Source: Dechloromonas sp. (GTDB taxonomy: Bacteria > Pseudomonadota > Gammaproteobacteria > Burkholderiales > Rhodocyclaceae). From it: a stretch of DNA of 64,000 nt. Positions 52,792 through 61,264 of the stretch are shown here, piece after piece. The position numbers and the translations under genes were made by a program. Position 1 is the first letter of the stretch. Every line of letters starts with the position of its first letter. The notes under the pieces were generated by a model. The model was not told where the DNA came from and searched no databases. It was given only the letters and a program-made list of their open reading frames with translations. The stretch covers positions 1 through 64,000 of the forward strand of contig JAABQV010000001.1 of NCBI GenBank assembly GCA_011391255.1. The letters are read 5' to 3'.

Positions 52792-55700
52792 TAGTGACGA
52801 GCTCGAAGCGGCGGACGGATGACTACCACAAGCTGCTGAGCGAAGTGGAAGATCCGCTCGAGTACCTGACCGAAAAGGGGCACGTTCCGGGGCAGTGGAT
52901 CGGCCAGGGTGCCGGCCCATCCGGCCTTGAGGGCGAGGTTTCCAAAGAGGCGTTCATCCATCGGACGTTCGGATTCCGGCAGCGGACGATGACCCCAGCG
53001 GAGAGGGAACGCGGGGTCGATCCGGCGGTGGAAGCATGGGCAAAAGTGAAGCTCGACCGCTGGAAAGTGCGGCATACGGAAGAACGAATCGTTCTTCGGG
53101 AGCGCCAGATTGCCCGGCTCGAAGGTAAAGGCGACAAGAAAACACGCAAGGAAGTGGACCGGATCCGCGCGGAAATCGATGCAGTAAAAGAAGAACGGAA
53201 AGAGATACTGATTCACTACGGCAGCCTCGAAGCGCTGCGGAAGGCGGAGACGGAGGCGAAGACGGAAGCCCTCAAAGTCCTCTACCCCTTGTTACAGGGC
53301 GCCGACCCGGTCGGCTACACCGCGGCCATGCTCAAGTTCCGCCATGCCGAGCTGACCGGGGAACGGGACGCCGCCAAGGCATCTGGCAAAAAGAAAGAGG
53401 CCGAGAGGCTCGACCGGATGATTGCCGAACTGGACGAGCGGGCGAAAGATTTTTTTGCCCAGTCGAACGAGATACGCGAGTTCAGAAAGCAGGCGGACCA
53501 TTTCCGGGAAGAGGCGAAGAGCAAAAGCATCGACTCCGCCAGGCTGCTCACCGAAGGAACTTATCTTGATGCGGCGGCCGAGCTTCGCGTGGAGGCGAAG
53601 GCTGCAGAAGCGGTGGCGGAGGGGTTGGACCACCTGCTGAAAGACACACCCGGGGCGTACGCCCAAGGCCTCACGCTGACGACCTCGATGCACAAGTCCT
53701 TCGCCCTCGCGAGGCACGCCATGCCGAAAGAACAGTCCGACGAACTGCTCAAGGTCATGGAACGAGCTAACAGACGGCTCGTCGAAAGCGCGGGGAAAAA
53801 ATACGGACGAGCGCGCATATCGAAGACGGTCGAGCGCGAAGTCGTCGGGCCGGACGGCAGCGTAAAGATGGAGAAGACGACTGAAGTCGAGTATCACAAG
53901 ATTCAGGGGCTCACCGCCGCGACGTTTTTCCATAGCGACGCCCGGGGCGTCAAAGGGGACAAGGGACCACCAGACCCCAGCGACCACTTTCACAACGAAC
54001 TGATGAAAGACGTCACCACCCTCAATGGCAAAACCGTCGCACTCGACCAAGGGTATCTGCTCGACAACATGAAGGCCATCGGGGCGGAGGGGCAGGCCAT
54101 CCTCGCCGAGGAAGCCGTCAAAGCCGGTTTCAAAGTTGAGTTCTACGTGTCGAAGAGCGGCGAGAGGACGGTCGGCATCGCGGGCTTTTCCGACGGGCTC
54201 ATAGAAGAGAACAGCAAGCGGGGGGCGGCGATCCAAGGCAAGAAAGCCCAGGGCATGAAGAACCAGGCCGCATGGGCCGCGTCACGTGGCGGGAAGGACT
54301 ACGACCCGGCGACGCTCGAAGGGATCTGGCGGGAAAAGTTCGCAGGGCTGGGCTTCGAGAAGGATGGCAAGGTCGAGCAACGCCTGGAGCGTCAGCCCGC
54401 AAAGCTGACTGACAAGAGCTATGCATATAAAAGCGACGCTGAGATCATCCGGCGGCTGACTGAGAAGGAAGCCCACTTTAGCGAAGGCGATATAAGGCGG
54501 GAGGTCTACCTTGCCGCCGCCGAAGCCGCCTCGGTGGGCGACTTCGGCGCGCTCAAGAACGCCGACGCGCGGATCGAGCGAATCGCCGCCAGCCCGGACC
54601 TGAAACCCGTAGACGCCGATTTTCTCAGCGCAATAACGGGGCGGGACGCCACTGGCGAGGCACACTTCTACAGCAAGAGGATGCTCACGGAAGAAGTCGC
54701 GACCATCCGCGCGTTCGAGAGGATGGCGGGGGAACGGACGCACACCCTCCCCGAAGAACAGGCCAAGCGGATCATCTCGGAAATCGAAAGGAAAAAATCC
54801 AAGGAGCTCGGGGTCGATTTCAAGTTCCGCGACGACCAGATCGAGACGATTCTGCATGCGACCGACGGCCGGAGGTTCGCGCTCATCAGCGCGAAGGCCG
54901 GAACCGGAAAAACGACGAGCCTGACGGCCTCCATTGAAATCCTCGAGCAACAAGGGCGGAAGGTCATCCTTGCCTCCAGCTGGAACAAGGCGGCTAGCCA
55001 AATCAGCGCGGACACGAACAAGGAACGCGGACAGGCGGTGTTTACCATCGTCCAGTTGAAGGGGCTGGTCGAAAAAGGCGAAGTGAAGCTCGACGGCAAA
55101 ACGACGGTCATGGTCGATGAGGCTGGGCTTGCCTCGAACGCTGAAGTCACTTGGCTCCGGGAAGCGGCGGAGAAATCCGGATGCAGCATCCTCCTCCAAG
55201 GTGACGAGTCTCAGACCGCCGCCGTATCCACGGGCAAACCATTCAGGCGAATGGTCGAAAGCGGCCTTGTGGAAGTCAAGTCCCTGACAGTCATAACCCG
55301 ACAACGGGACGAGAAGCAAAAAATGGCCACGCTCGCGGCGAGCCGTGGCGACTTCGCCGAGGCGGTGGACGTCTATAGGAAGGCTGGGATGGTTCAGGAC
55401 AAGTTCGCGACGAGGGACGCGATGGTCGAGAAAATTGCCGTAGACTTCCTCGCCTGCTCTGACCAACTGAGCCAAAAAATATGCGTCGCGACGAAGAACG
55501 CTGACGTCCAGGCGTTGAACGACGCGATACGCTCGAAACTCGTCGAGGAGGGAAAGCTCGGGAAAACCGGTTCGTTCGTGTCGTCGAAAGGCGGGAGGAA
55601 GGTCGAGCTGGCCCAAGGCGAGCGGATCTGCCTCACCGCCCGCCTTGAGAAAAACGAGACCATATCCAACTCACTCCTACGCCACGTAAAGAAAGCCCTG

Positions 55701-58307
55701 AACCGCTCGACGAAACTCCGACTCGACACGAGAGCGAAGAAGGAACGGGTCGGAGAGAAAAGTGAGTTCGGGACGGTCACCAAGATAACGGGTGACGGCT
55801 TCTACCTGCGGATGGACGGCCAGAAGAAGGACGTGTTCATCAAAAACAACGAAGTCCCCGACGTTGCGTACGGATACGCGGCAACCACCTCGAAGCTCCA
55901 AGGCTCGACGGTCGAAACGGCTTTCCACATGCACAGCAGTTTTTCCAACGCGGCGCTGGCCTACGTGTCCCTGAGCAGACACAAAAAAGCATGCCACATC
56001 TACGCCACGGAAGACGAGTCCCGCTCGATGATCAGCGACATGGGTCGCAAAGATTTGAAGCTCGACGCCCTCGACCTGCTCCCGCCCGAGGAAGCGGACC
56101 GGATCCGGGCAAACCTCGGCATGCCTTTGGAAGAAGCCAAGGTAATGCTGACAGAGGTGAAGGTAAAAGCGAACGACGCCTTGGCCCGATCCAGCGTGGA
56201 CGGAGCCCTCGGGGCCGCGGAGAAAACTCTGGCTGAAACCGACGGCAGAGTGAAGCGGGTATCAGAGGCGGTAAGAAAGCTGGAGGCCAAACTGGCGGCC
56301 AAAGAGCCAGACATAGTGGAGGTGTTAAATGGACTCATCGCAAAAGCAAGAACAAAACACAGCGAGTTTGGAAGGGCAGGTTCTCCAGCCACTCTCCAGG
56401 GTGCTGTCGGTTCTCGAAGCCATGCCGAAGGAGGGAAGAAGAAAATGGCTGGCGAGTCCGTCGGGCTTGCCGAGCGTGTCGGTCGGTTGCAGGCGCTGCG
56501 ACAGCGCGCTTTGGACGGTTACGGAACGAAGCCTAATGTGCTACTGCAAGGAGATCGGCGAAGTGATGTGGGCACACGGGGAGAGTTCGAAGAGGCAAGG
56601 ATTGGAAACGACGCTCTGCGACGAAATGTTGAGGCAGGCGGAGATCAAAGCACAAGTAGCACAGGAGCAGAACCCAGCCTCATAAACGATGCGTGGAACC
56701 ACGAACTTATTTTCGGTGGCACCCAGACTCCAGCCAACGAACCGGAGGCCATTCGTGACGCGACGGCAGAAGAGAAGAGCGAACCCGCCCCGCATGCGAC
56801 CGCAAGCCTGGAGTTCCTGGCGAAGTCCGAAGCGACCGCGTCGGACGAACCCCTCGTGGCAACGCCGACCGGCGAAGCCACGAACGCCAACATCGCCCCG
56901 ATGGCGACCGCCGACGGGGATCGGAAGAAGGCCGAAGCGACCGCGAAGGCCGAAACCCACCGCGGGGCAAAGCCGACTGGCAACGCCACCGCGGACGGCC
57001 GCGAAAGGATCGAGAAAGCACTCAATCGGGTATCCCCGGGACTCTACAAGCGCGCTCAAGAAACCTGGAGATCGCAAAAAGCCGATGGCGTGGCGGGGAT
57101 GGTCACAGAGAACTACGGCGCCTGTGCAATCCGGGCAGCGGATGGCAAGCTGGCCGCGCGTGGCATCGTTTTGGATATAGAAAGCGGCAAAGTCTTGCTT
57201 GTAGAACTGAGCGGTACAGCCCAAGGCGGGGTGGATTATGAAAAAGCCAAACTCCATATTGCCTCTGTCCCATGCGAACTGCTAAAAGGCAAAGAGGTAG
57301 GCAAAACGGTAACCCTCGCGTTCGACGCCGACGGGAACGCGAGCGTGCTCCATTCACCCGCTGCTGTGTCGAAGATTTACGCAAGCAAGAGTGTGAGGGA
57401 TGAAGCGGACTGGGGCAGGCTCGACGTCCTCAAGAGGGATGCGTTCGGAATGACCGCGGCGCACCATGCCGCGGCCCAAGGTGACGAGGAAACGCTGGAA
57501 AAGGTGCTGGCCGTTGGCGGCGACCCAGGCCAGGATCGGCTCGGACGGACCATCGCGAGCCTCGGCGGACGGAATGAACTTGGGGAAAAGCGGGAACCGG
57601 AAAAAGCCGCTCAAACCACCGCATCCGCCCCCGCGTCGGCGGAGCCAGATGAAGCAGCGCGGGCCGAGAAGCGACGGGAGATCGACGAATGGAAACGTCT
57701 CCGGGTGGAAAGCGAGCTGCTCAAAAGAAACCTGGAGCTGGATCGGGAGGCGCGGCGGCAAGCGGAGGCGCGTGAGGCGACGGTGTTGTTGCTCAACACG
57801 CCGGAGTCCGATGGCGTTCTGATACGCGGGTTGCTCGAAAAGGGGGCAAGCGTAAAAGAATGCATCAAAGCCGGCTACGGACCGACCGCACTGCTCGCGA
57901 ACGCCCCTGATTCCCTGCCCACAGAAGACCTGATCTTTCTGCTCGACGCCGGGGCAGACACAAGGGGGGCGGAGGTGGTGCTCGACAGGAGGGCACTGAA
58001 AGCTGCAGGAGACGGGGATATCGACACCCTTTCGAGGCTTGCCGGGGCGGAAGTCGACATCGACGAAACTCTCCGCAAGATGGCCCGCTCTTGCGACGAC
58101 AAAGCGGTCATAACCCTCCTTGCCGCCGGGGCAAACCCCGACGCAAAGGACAAGAACGGACGCTCGGCCCTGGACGAGGTGGTGGACGCCGAAAAACGCG
58201 GATCTGCAGGGGCCGCGGCGGCAAGGAAGACGCTAGAAGACGCGTCAGCACCGGCAGCCCCCGCTTCGGCACAAGTCCCCGCCGTAGCCGCCCGCACGCC
58301 GAAGTAA
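52788..58307 (+). CDS. MobF-type relaxase-helicase with coiled-coil insertion and ankyrin-like tail
   Basis: 1839 residues. The N-terminus fits TrwC/TraI (catalytic-Tyr region DDYHKLL..., then PGQWIGQGAGPSGLEGEVS). About 270 residues of charged coiled coil then intervene before the HUH block (TFFHSDARG, DPSDHFHNEL) and the IEAFSKR-like GLIEENSKRG. A RecD-like helicase follows, with SAKAGTGKTTSL, TVMVDEAGLASNAE, LQGDESQ and YAATTSKLQGSTVE. The last ~650 residues are low-complexity, then ankyrin-like units (GMTAAHHAAAQGDEETLEKV; LLAAGANPDAKDKNGRSALD). It nicks and unwinds DNA for transfer. No type IV secretion genes lie in the element. An overlapping frame at 56329-56685 may be a separate gene. 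Confidence 0.85.
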   Translation: MIVTSSKRRTDDYHKLLSEVEDPLEYLTEKGHVPGQWIGQGAGPSGLEGEVSKEAFIHRTFGFRQRTMTPAERERGVDPAVEAWAKVKLDRWKVRHTEERIVLRERQIARLEGKGDKKTRKEVDRIRAEIDAVKEERKEILIHYGSLEALRKAETEAKTEALKVLYPLLQGADPVGYTAAMLKFRHAELTGERDAAKASGKKKEAERLDRMIAELDERAKDFFAQSNEIREFRKQADHFREEAKSKSIDSARLLTEGTYLDAAAELRVEAKAAEAVAEGLDHLLKDTPGAYAQGLTLTTSMHKSFALARHAMPKEQSDELLKVMERANRRLVESAGKKYGRARISKTVEREVVGPDGSVKMEKTTEVEYHKIQGLTAATFFHSDARGVKGDKGPPDPSDHFHNELMKDVTTLNGKTVALDQGYLLDNMKAIGAEGQAILAEEAVKAGFKVEFYVSKSGERTVGIAGFSDGLIEENSKRGAAIQGKKAQGMKNQAAWAASRGGKDYDPATLEGIWREKFAGLGFEKDGKVEQRLERQPAKLTDKSYAYKSDAEIIRRLTEKEAHFSEGDIRREVYLAAAEAASVGDFGALKNADARIERIAASPDLKPVDADFLSAITGRDATGEAHFYSKRMLTEEVATIRAFERMAGERTHTLPEEQAKRIISEIERKKSKELGVDFKFRDDQIETILHATDGRRFALISAKAGTGKTTSLTASIEILEQQGRKVILASSWNKAASQISADTNKERGQAVFTIVQLKGLVEKGEVKLDGKTTVMVDEAGLASNAEVTWLREAAEKSGCSILLQGDESQTAAVSTGKPFRRMVESGLVEVKSLTVITRQRDEKQKMATLAASRGDFAEAVDVYRKAGMVQDKFATRDAMVEKIAVDFLACSDQLSQKICVATKNADVQALNDAIRSKLVEEGKLGKTGSFVSSKGGRKVELAQGERICLTARLEKNETISNSLLRHVKKALNRSTKLRLDTRAKKERVGEKSEFGTVTKITGDGFYLRMDGQKKDVFIKNNEVPDVAYGYAATTSKLQGSTVETAFHMHSSFSNAALAYVSLSRHKKACHIYATEDESRSMISDMGRKDLKLDALDLLPPEEADRIRANLGMPLEEAKVMLTEVKVKANDALARSSVDGALGAAEKTLAETDGRVKRVSEAVRKLEAKLAAKEPDIVEVLNGLIAKARTKHSEFGRAGSPATLQGAVGSRSHAEGGKKKMAGESVGLAERVGRLQALRQRALDGYGTKPNVLLQGDRRSDVGTRGEFEEARIGNDALRRNVEAGGDQSTSSTGAEPSLINDAWNHELIFGGTQTPANEPEAIRDATAEEKSEPAPHATASLEFLAKSEATASDEPLVATPTGEATNANIAPMATADGDRKKAEATAKAETHRGAKPTGNATADGRERIEKALNRVSPGLYKRAQETWRSQKADGVAGMVTENYGACAIRAADGKLAARGIVLDIESGKVLLVELSGTAQGGVDYEKAKLHIASVPCELLKGKEVGKTVTLAFDADGNASVLHSPAAVSKIYASKSVRDEADWGRLDVLKRDAFGMTAAHHAAAQGDEETLEKVLAVGGDPGQDRLGRTIASLGGRNELGEKREPEKAAQTTASAPASAEPDEAARAEKRREIDEWKRLRVESELLKRNLELDREARRQAEAREATVLLLNTPESDGVLIRGLLEKGASVKECIKAGYGPTALLANAPDSLPTEDLIFLLDAGADTRGAEVVLDRRALKAAGDGDIDTLSRLAGAEVDIDETLRKMARSCDDKAVITLLAAGANPDAKDKNGRSALDEVVDAEKRGSAGAAAARKTLEDASAPAAPASAQVPAVAARTPK
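56329..56685 (+). CDS. Possible overprinted gene inside the relaxase (cysteine-rich, 118 aa)
   Basis: A complete ATG-to-TAA frame in a different phase from the relaxase. Its product looks like a natural protein: a helical start (LEGQVLQPLSRVLSVLEAMP), then VGCRRCDSALWTVTERSLMC with a following YC (a likely CxxC...CxC metal site), then helices to the end. The relaxase frame over the same bases is compositionally loose. Either the region is dual-coding, or an originally separate gene was captured in frame-shifted overlap. No family name can be given. Confidence 0.45.
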   Translation: MDSSQKQEQNTASLEGQVLQPLSRVLSVLEAMPKEGRRKWLASPSGLPSVSVGCRRCDSALWTVTERSLMCYCKEIGEVMWAHGESSKRQGLETTLCDEMLRQAEIKAQVAQEQNPAS

Positions 58308-58331
58308 ACCCCAGCGAGGAAGCAGGAGAGC

Positions 58332-58490
58332 GGGGCGGCCTTGCTCGACCGCATCACTCATCACTGTGAAATCCTCGAAACCGGCAACGATTCCTTCCGC
58401 TTCAAACAGCGGAAAAAATCGGTCAAATCAGACTGAGAAACTGGAAAGATTTGGACGCTGACACCTGGAAACTATTGGACGCTGATTGAC
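58332..58490 (+). pseudogene. 3' remnant of an IS21-family istB with IS end
   Basis: Right after the relaxase stop, an open frame without a start reads [20 protein letters not shown] then RFKQRKK and stops at 58436. This is the characteristic C-terminus of IstB helper ATPases. It is followed by two copies of TTGGACGCTGA (about 58449-58485), the look of IS21 terminal repeats. The rest of the IS is gone. Similar IS ends were not seen elsewhere in the window. Confidence 0.7.
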
Positions 58491-58609
58491 ACGCAACGAA
58501 TGCCGCAACCCCCGTAGGGTTATGCCACGTCGGAGTATGGCCCCGAAAATCGCCCCTTGCGGGGCAAGTCCAAACCGCCCCCGTTTCGGACGGTCGGTCG
58601 ATTTTGGAT

Positions 58610-58721
58610 TTGACAAACGGCGGCGACCCGGTAGGGTGGCAGAAGGATCGGAGAACGCGGCACCTTCAGACAGTCTCATGTTTATCCGATCTAGAACCCG
58701 CCGAACGGCGGGTTCTTTTTT
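58610..58721 (+). ncRNA. Predicted small RNA or attenuator with its own promoter and terminator
   Basis: A perfect TTGACA (58610-58615), a 16-base spacer and TAGGGT (58632-58637) give a start near 58644. The RNA would fold GATCGGA/TCCGATC (58646-58652 with 58685-58691), then end in a strong terminator GAACCCGCCG/CGGCGGGTTC plus TTTTTT (58694-58721). There is no reading frame of note. It may be a free ~78-nt RNA. Confidence 0.5.
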
Positions 58722-58734
58722 GCCCAGCGACTTG

Positions 58735-59110
58735 ACTCTCGGTTTTGAAGCCGGCATAACTGAAGATGTCTGAAGGGCCGTGAAATCAGCGTCGAAAAGA
58801 CCTTGAGCCAGAGACACCAAGGCCAAGTAGCAGCAAAGTCGCGCAAGACGGAAGGCATGGCGCGCAAACTGAGAAGCAGCACGTGGGAACGGGAGCTTAC
58901 GGACACCAGGCGGAGGGACGATCCCTGTGCCGGCCCTTACGGGGGAGCTCAGCCGCCACGGAGCCGGAGGGACCAGGCCTGGCGCGGAGCGATCCGCTGA
59001 ACCCTCCTAGCCGTATGCGTGTCGCTGCGCGTACGGCCCCGGAAAAGACGTTTTTCTGAGGACAAGCCATACCCCGACGAGCCCAAAAAGCCGCCGGTAT
59101 GGCTATCCGC
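58735..59110 (+). other. Non-coding stretch rich in RNA-like hairpins
   Basis: Between the small RNA and the nuclease gene no frame is convincing. The DNA holds GCGGA-GCGA-TCCGC (about 58984-58997, a GNRA-type tetraloop), CCGTATGCG/CGCGTACGG (about 59011-59036) and a nine-base AGCCATACC/GGTATGGCT pair (about 59065-59105). From 59110 to 59417 nothing further was seen. Confidence 0.4.
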
Positions 59111-59417
59111 CGCCCAGAAAAACCAACCCTAGAAGAAGCAAAACCCAAAACCGGAATAGAGCAAAACCCACAAGTCTTTCTATAGAAAAACCAAGCGTTT
59201 CGTTCCGGAGCAAGACCAACCCCAAAACTCAAGAAAAATCGGCGCGCGCAGATTTGGCCATCGTGTCGGGGTTTGCCCCGGCGACAGACGCTGTTCCCTG
59301 CCTTTATCCATCCTGGGGTTCGCAACCGCCGATGGTTTCCTCGGGATCCCGCTCGTGCAGACGCGAATCTGCATCCGGCATACAATGCCGGGTTGATATT
59401 TTGGGTTGGGGATTGGG

Positions 59418-60428
59418 ATGGCACGGAGGCGGGGTAAAGGCAAGGAGTCGTTCATTGACACTCTTTTCGGCTTGCCATGGCAGGCCAGCGTCGGTCTGGG
59501 CGTCGCGATGTTCATCGGCCTCAAATGGATTCTTCCTGCCGTCGGGGCCGGGAACATGTTTCTGAAACCGATTGCCGCAGCGGCGTCGTCCGTCGCTTGG
59601 ATATTCTCGGGCGTTTTTTTCCTGATCGGAGCCTTGGTATACGCCAAATCGGTGGCGGTACGCAAAAAGGCCCCCGTTTCGAGCATTTCCTCGGGGGCTG
59701 CGAGAGGGGAGCCCTCTTGGGCAAAACACGCCACCAGAGGGGGCACTGGTGAGGCTTTTGGAGGGGGAAAACGAGGACACCTGGGAGAGCCTCTGGACGT
59801 GGGGGCCGAGATACAGCCGATTGACGCTTACGAGGTGTGGAAGGAACCGAGCATGGGCTCGTCGGAGAAGCCCACGCAGTGGTCCATTGAGTTGATACGG
59901 GACATCGAGTGGAAACGGTTCGAGGACGTCTGCCAGCGTTTCTACGAAACGAAGGGGGTCAGGAGCGAGACCACCCCGCTGGGCCCCGACGGCGGAATCG
60001 ACATTCGGCTTTTTCAGGATGAATCTGGGCAAGCCACGTCAATCGTGCAGTGCAAAGCTTGGGGGGAGCGTTTTGTCGGCGTGAAGCCCGTCAGGGAGCT
60101 GCTCGGGGTGATGACCCACGAGAAAATCGGCAAGGCGTTTTTCATGACGAGCGGGCGGTTTTCGGACGATGCCAAGGCGGTGGCGACGAGCAACCGCATC
60201 ACGCTCATCGACGGCGAGATGTTTCTCATGATGATCCGGCGCCTGCCGGAGCCCGACCAAAGGAGCTTGCTCGACTTCGCCGTGGCGGGGGACTACAAGA
60301 CCCCCACCTGTCCGGGGTGCGGGACGAAGATGAGGGCAGTCGAGGGCAAGGCGGGACGCCCGTCGTTTTGGGGTTGCCACAACTATCCGGGCTGCCGCCA
60401 GATGCTTGGAATGAGAGGGGCGGCCTAA
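59418..60428 (+). CDS. Membrane-anchored Mrr-type nuclease with zinc ribbon
   Basis: 336 residues from ATG 59418 (in-frame TTG at 59406). Two hydrophobic helices (SVGLGVAMFIGLKWILPAVG and AWIFSGVFFLIGALVYA) anchor it. Residues ~165-280 form an Mrr_cat/PD-(D/E)xK domain with FEDVCQRFYETKG, GPDGGIDIRLF and IVQCKAW. The C-terminal CPGCGTKM...CHNYPGCRQML is a topoisomerase-type zinc ribbon. Such proteins restrict modified or foreign DNA. On an element it could exclude rivals. It stands alone downstream of the hairpin-rich region. Confidence 0.82.
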   Translation: MARRRGKGKESFIDTLFGLPWQASVGLGVAMFIGLKWILPAVGAGNMFLKPIAAAASSVAWIFSGVFFLIGALVYAKSVAVRKKAPVSSISSGAARGEPSWAKHATRGGTGEAFGGGKRGHLGEPLDVGAEIQPIDAYEVWKEPSMGSSEKPTQWSIELIRDIEWKRFEDVCQRFYETKGVRSETTPLGPDGGIDIRLFQDESGQATSIVQCKAWGERFVGVKPVRELLGVMTHEKIGKAFFMTSGRFSDDAKAVATSNRITLIDGEMFLMMIRRLPEPDQRSLLDFAVAGDYKTPTCPGCGTKMRAVEGKAGRPSFWGCHNYPGCRQMLGMRGAA

Positions 60429-60463
60429 TCAGCCGGTTTTATCCGAACTTGACCGCCGAGCCG

Positions 60464-60988
60464 TCAGGGGCCTCGCTTGGGTTGTGTCGGTTTTCCTGAA
60501 GCGGCGGAGTCGTCCATGTCGCCATGGACGCTGCGGAGTGCCTTGTCCCTGGCGGCGTCACGCACCCGCTCAAGGAAAACGTCGAGCGTGAGTGGATATG
60601 AGCCGGGGGCCGAGCTTTCGCACGGAACCGGCCGTCCATCGGGTCCGTCCCTGAAGGTCTCCATATCGGTCAGCGAGCCTGAGCAGACGAAGGCCGACAG
60701 TCGGCCGTAAACCCGGGCATCACGCGCTTCGCGCGTCGTTGAAAACGTCCGGTCTTTTTTCCAGCGGCGAACGGCGCCAAGCGGGTAGCGGACAGAGGTC
60801 TCGTCGCCATGCTGTTCAAAAGGGGGTCCGGCACCCTCGCTGCCCTGCCGTTTTTTCCTGAGCCACTCGAGTGACTCGCCGACGATGACGGAGGTTTGTT
60901 CCGGCGACAACGACAGATCGTCAGGCAGGTCGGGAACCTGCCGCAGGAATGCCATTTCCGCTTCGGAGTACGCCCTCAAACCCGCCAT
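60464..60988 (-). CDS. Hypothetical protein with HTH-like start, possible excisionase
   Basis: A 174-residue protein. The first ~75 residues (LSLSPEQTSVIVGESLEWLR, then KKRQGSEGAGPPF and VRYPLGAVRRWKK) follow the pattern of a MerR/AlpA-like helix-turn-helix, with a wing that reads the condition and then an RRWKK end. The C-terminal half is unlike anything I know. It is the last gene of the element, about 20 bases before the right-end arm repeat and 166 before the element-borne tRNA. This is a typical place for a recombination directionality factor. Confidence 0.6.
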   Translation of the reverse strand: MAGLRAYSEAEMAFLRQVPDLPDDLSLSPEQTSVIVGESLEWLRKKRQGSEGAGPPFEQHGDETSVRYPLGAVRRWKKDRTFSTTREARDARVYGRLSAFVCSGSLTDMETFRDGPDGRPVPCESSAPGSYPLTLDVFLERVRDAARDKALRSVHGDMDDSAASGKPTQPKRGP

Positions 60989-61012
60989 TTTTCGCCTCCA
61001 AGCCCCCCGGTA

Positions 61013-61048
61013 TGGGCTCCCGTGGGGGAGCGAATAGGGAGCGAGATA
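61013..61048 (+). repeat. Integrase arm-type repeat, right end
   Basis: Direct-orientation partner of 46517-46552. It has two GGGAGCGA units 11 bases apart (61026-61033 and 61037-61044), flanked by TGGGCTCCCGTG and GATA. It lies between the possible excisionase gene and the element tRNA. Confidence 0.75.
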
Positions 61049-61153
61049 TTTTTTAACGCTTTTTTAACTGTTGCCGCCTATCCCTGTGATGAGATGACAA
61101 GTGGGATATTTTTTGGGGGGGTTTCCGCCGAAGAATCGGCGGAAACCCTTGTG

Positions 61154-61232
61154 TGGTGGGCCGTCCGTGAGTCGAACACGGCACCAATAGATTATGAGTC
61201 TACTGCTCTAACCAAGCATGAGCTAACGGCCC
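61154..61232 (-). tRNA. Complete element-borne tRNA with CAU anticodon (tRNA-Ile2-like)
   Basis: A full 79-base cloverleaf with encoded CCA. Acceptor GGGCCGT pairs perfectly with ACGGCCC. The D arm is GCTC/GAGC, the anticodon arm GTAGA-CTCATAA-TCTAT (one G-T pair), and the T arm CCGTG-TTCGACT-CACGG. The CTCATAA loop and the TTGGT-type variable region match tRNA-Ile2, whose C34 is converted to lysidine by TilS. Stem sequences differ from the broken host gene, so it is not a reconstituted copy. It lies 32 bases downstream of the host 5' half in the same direction and so could use the rpoD-tRNA transcript. Confidence 0.85.
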
Positions 61233-61264
61233 AAAAAACTTAAAAAAAACTTAACAAAAAACGC

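Noticed and set aside
59008..59040. Resemblance of the CCGTATGCG/CGCGTACGG hairpin to group II intron domain V
   Set aside because: It has an AGC-like start but lacks the GAAA-type loop and the two-base bulge, and no intron RT or upstream domains are present.
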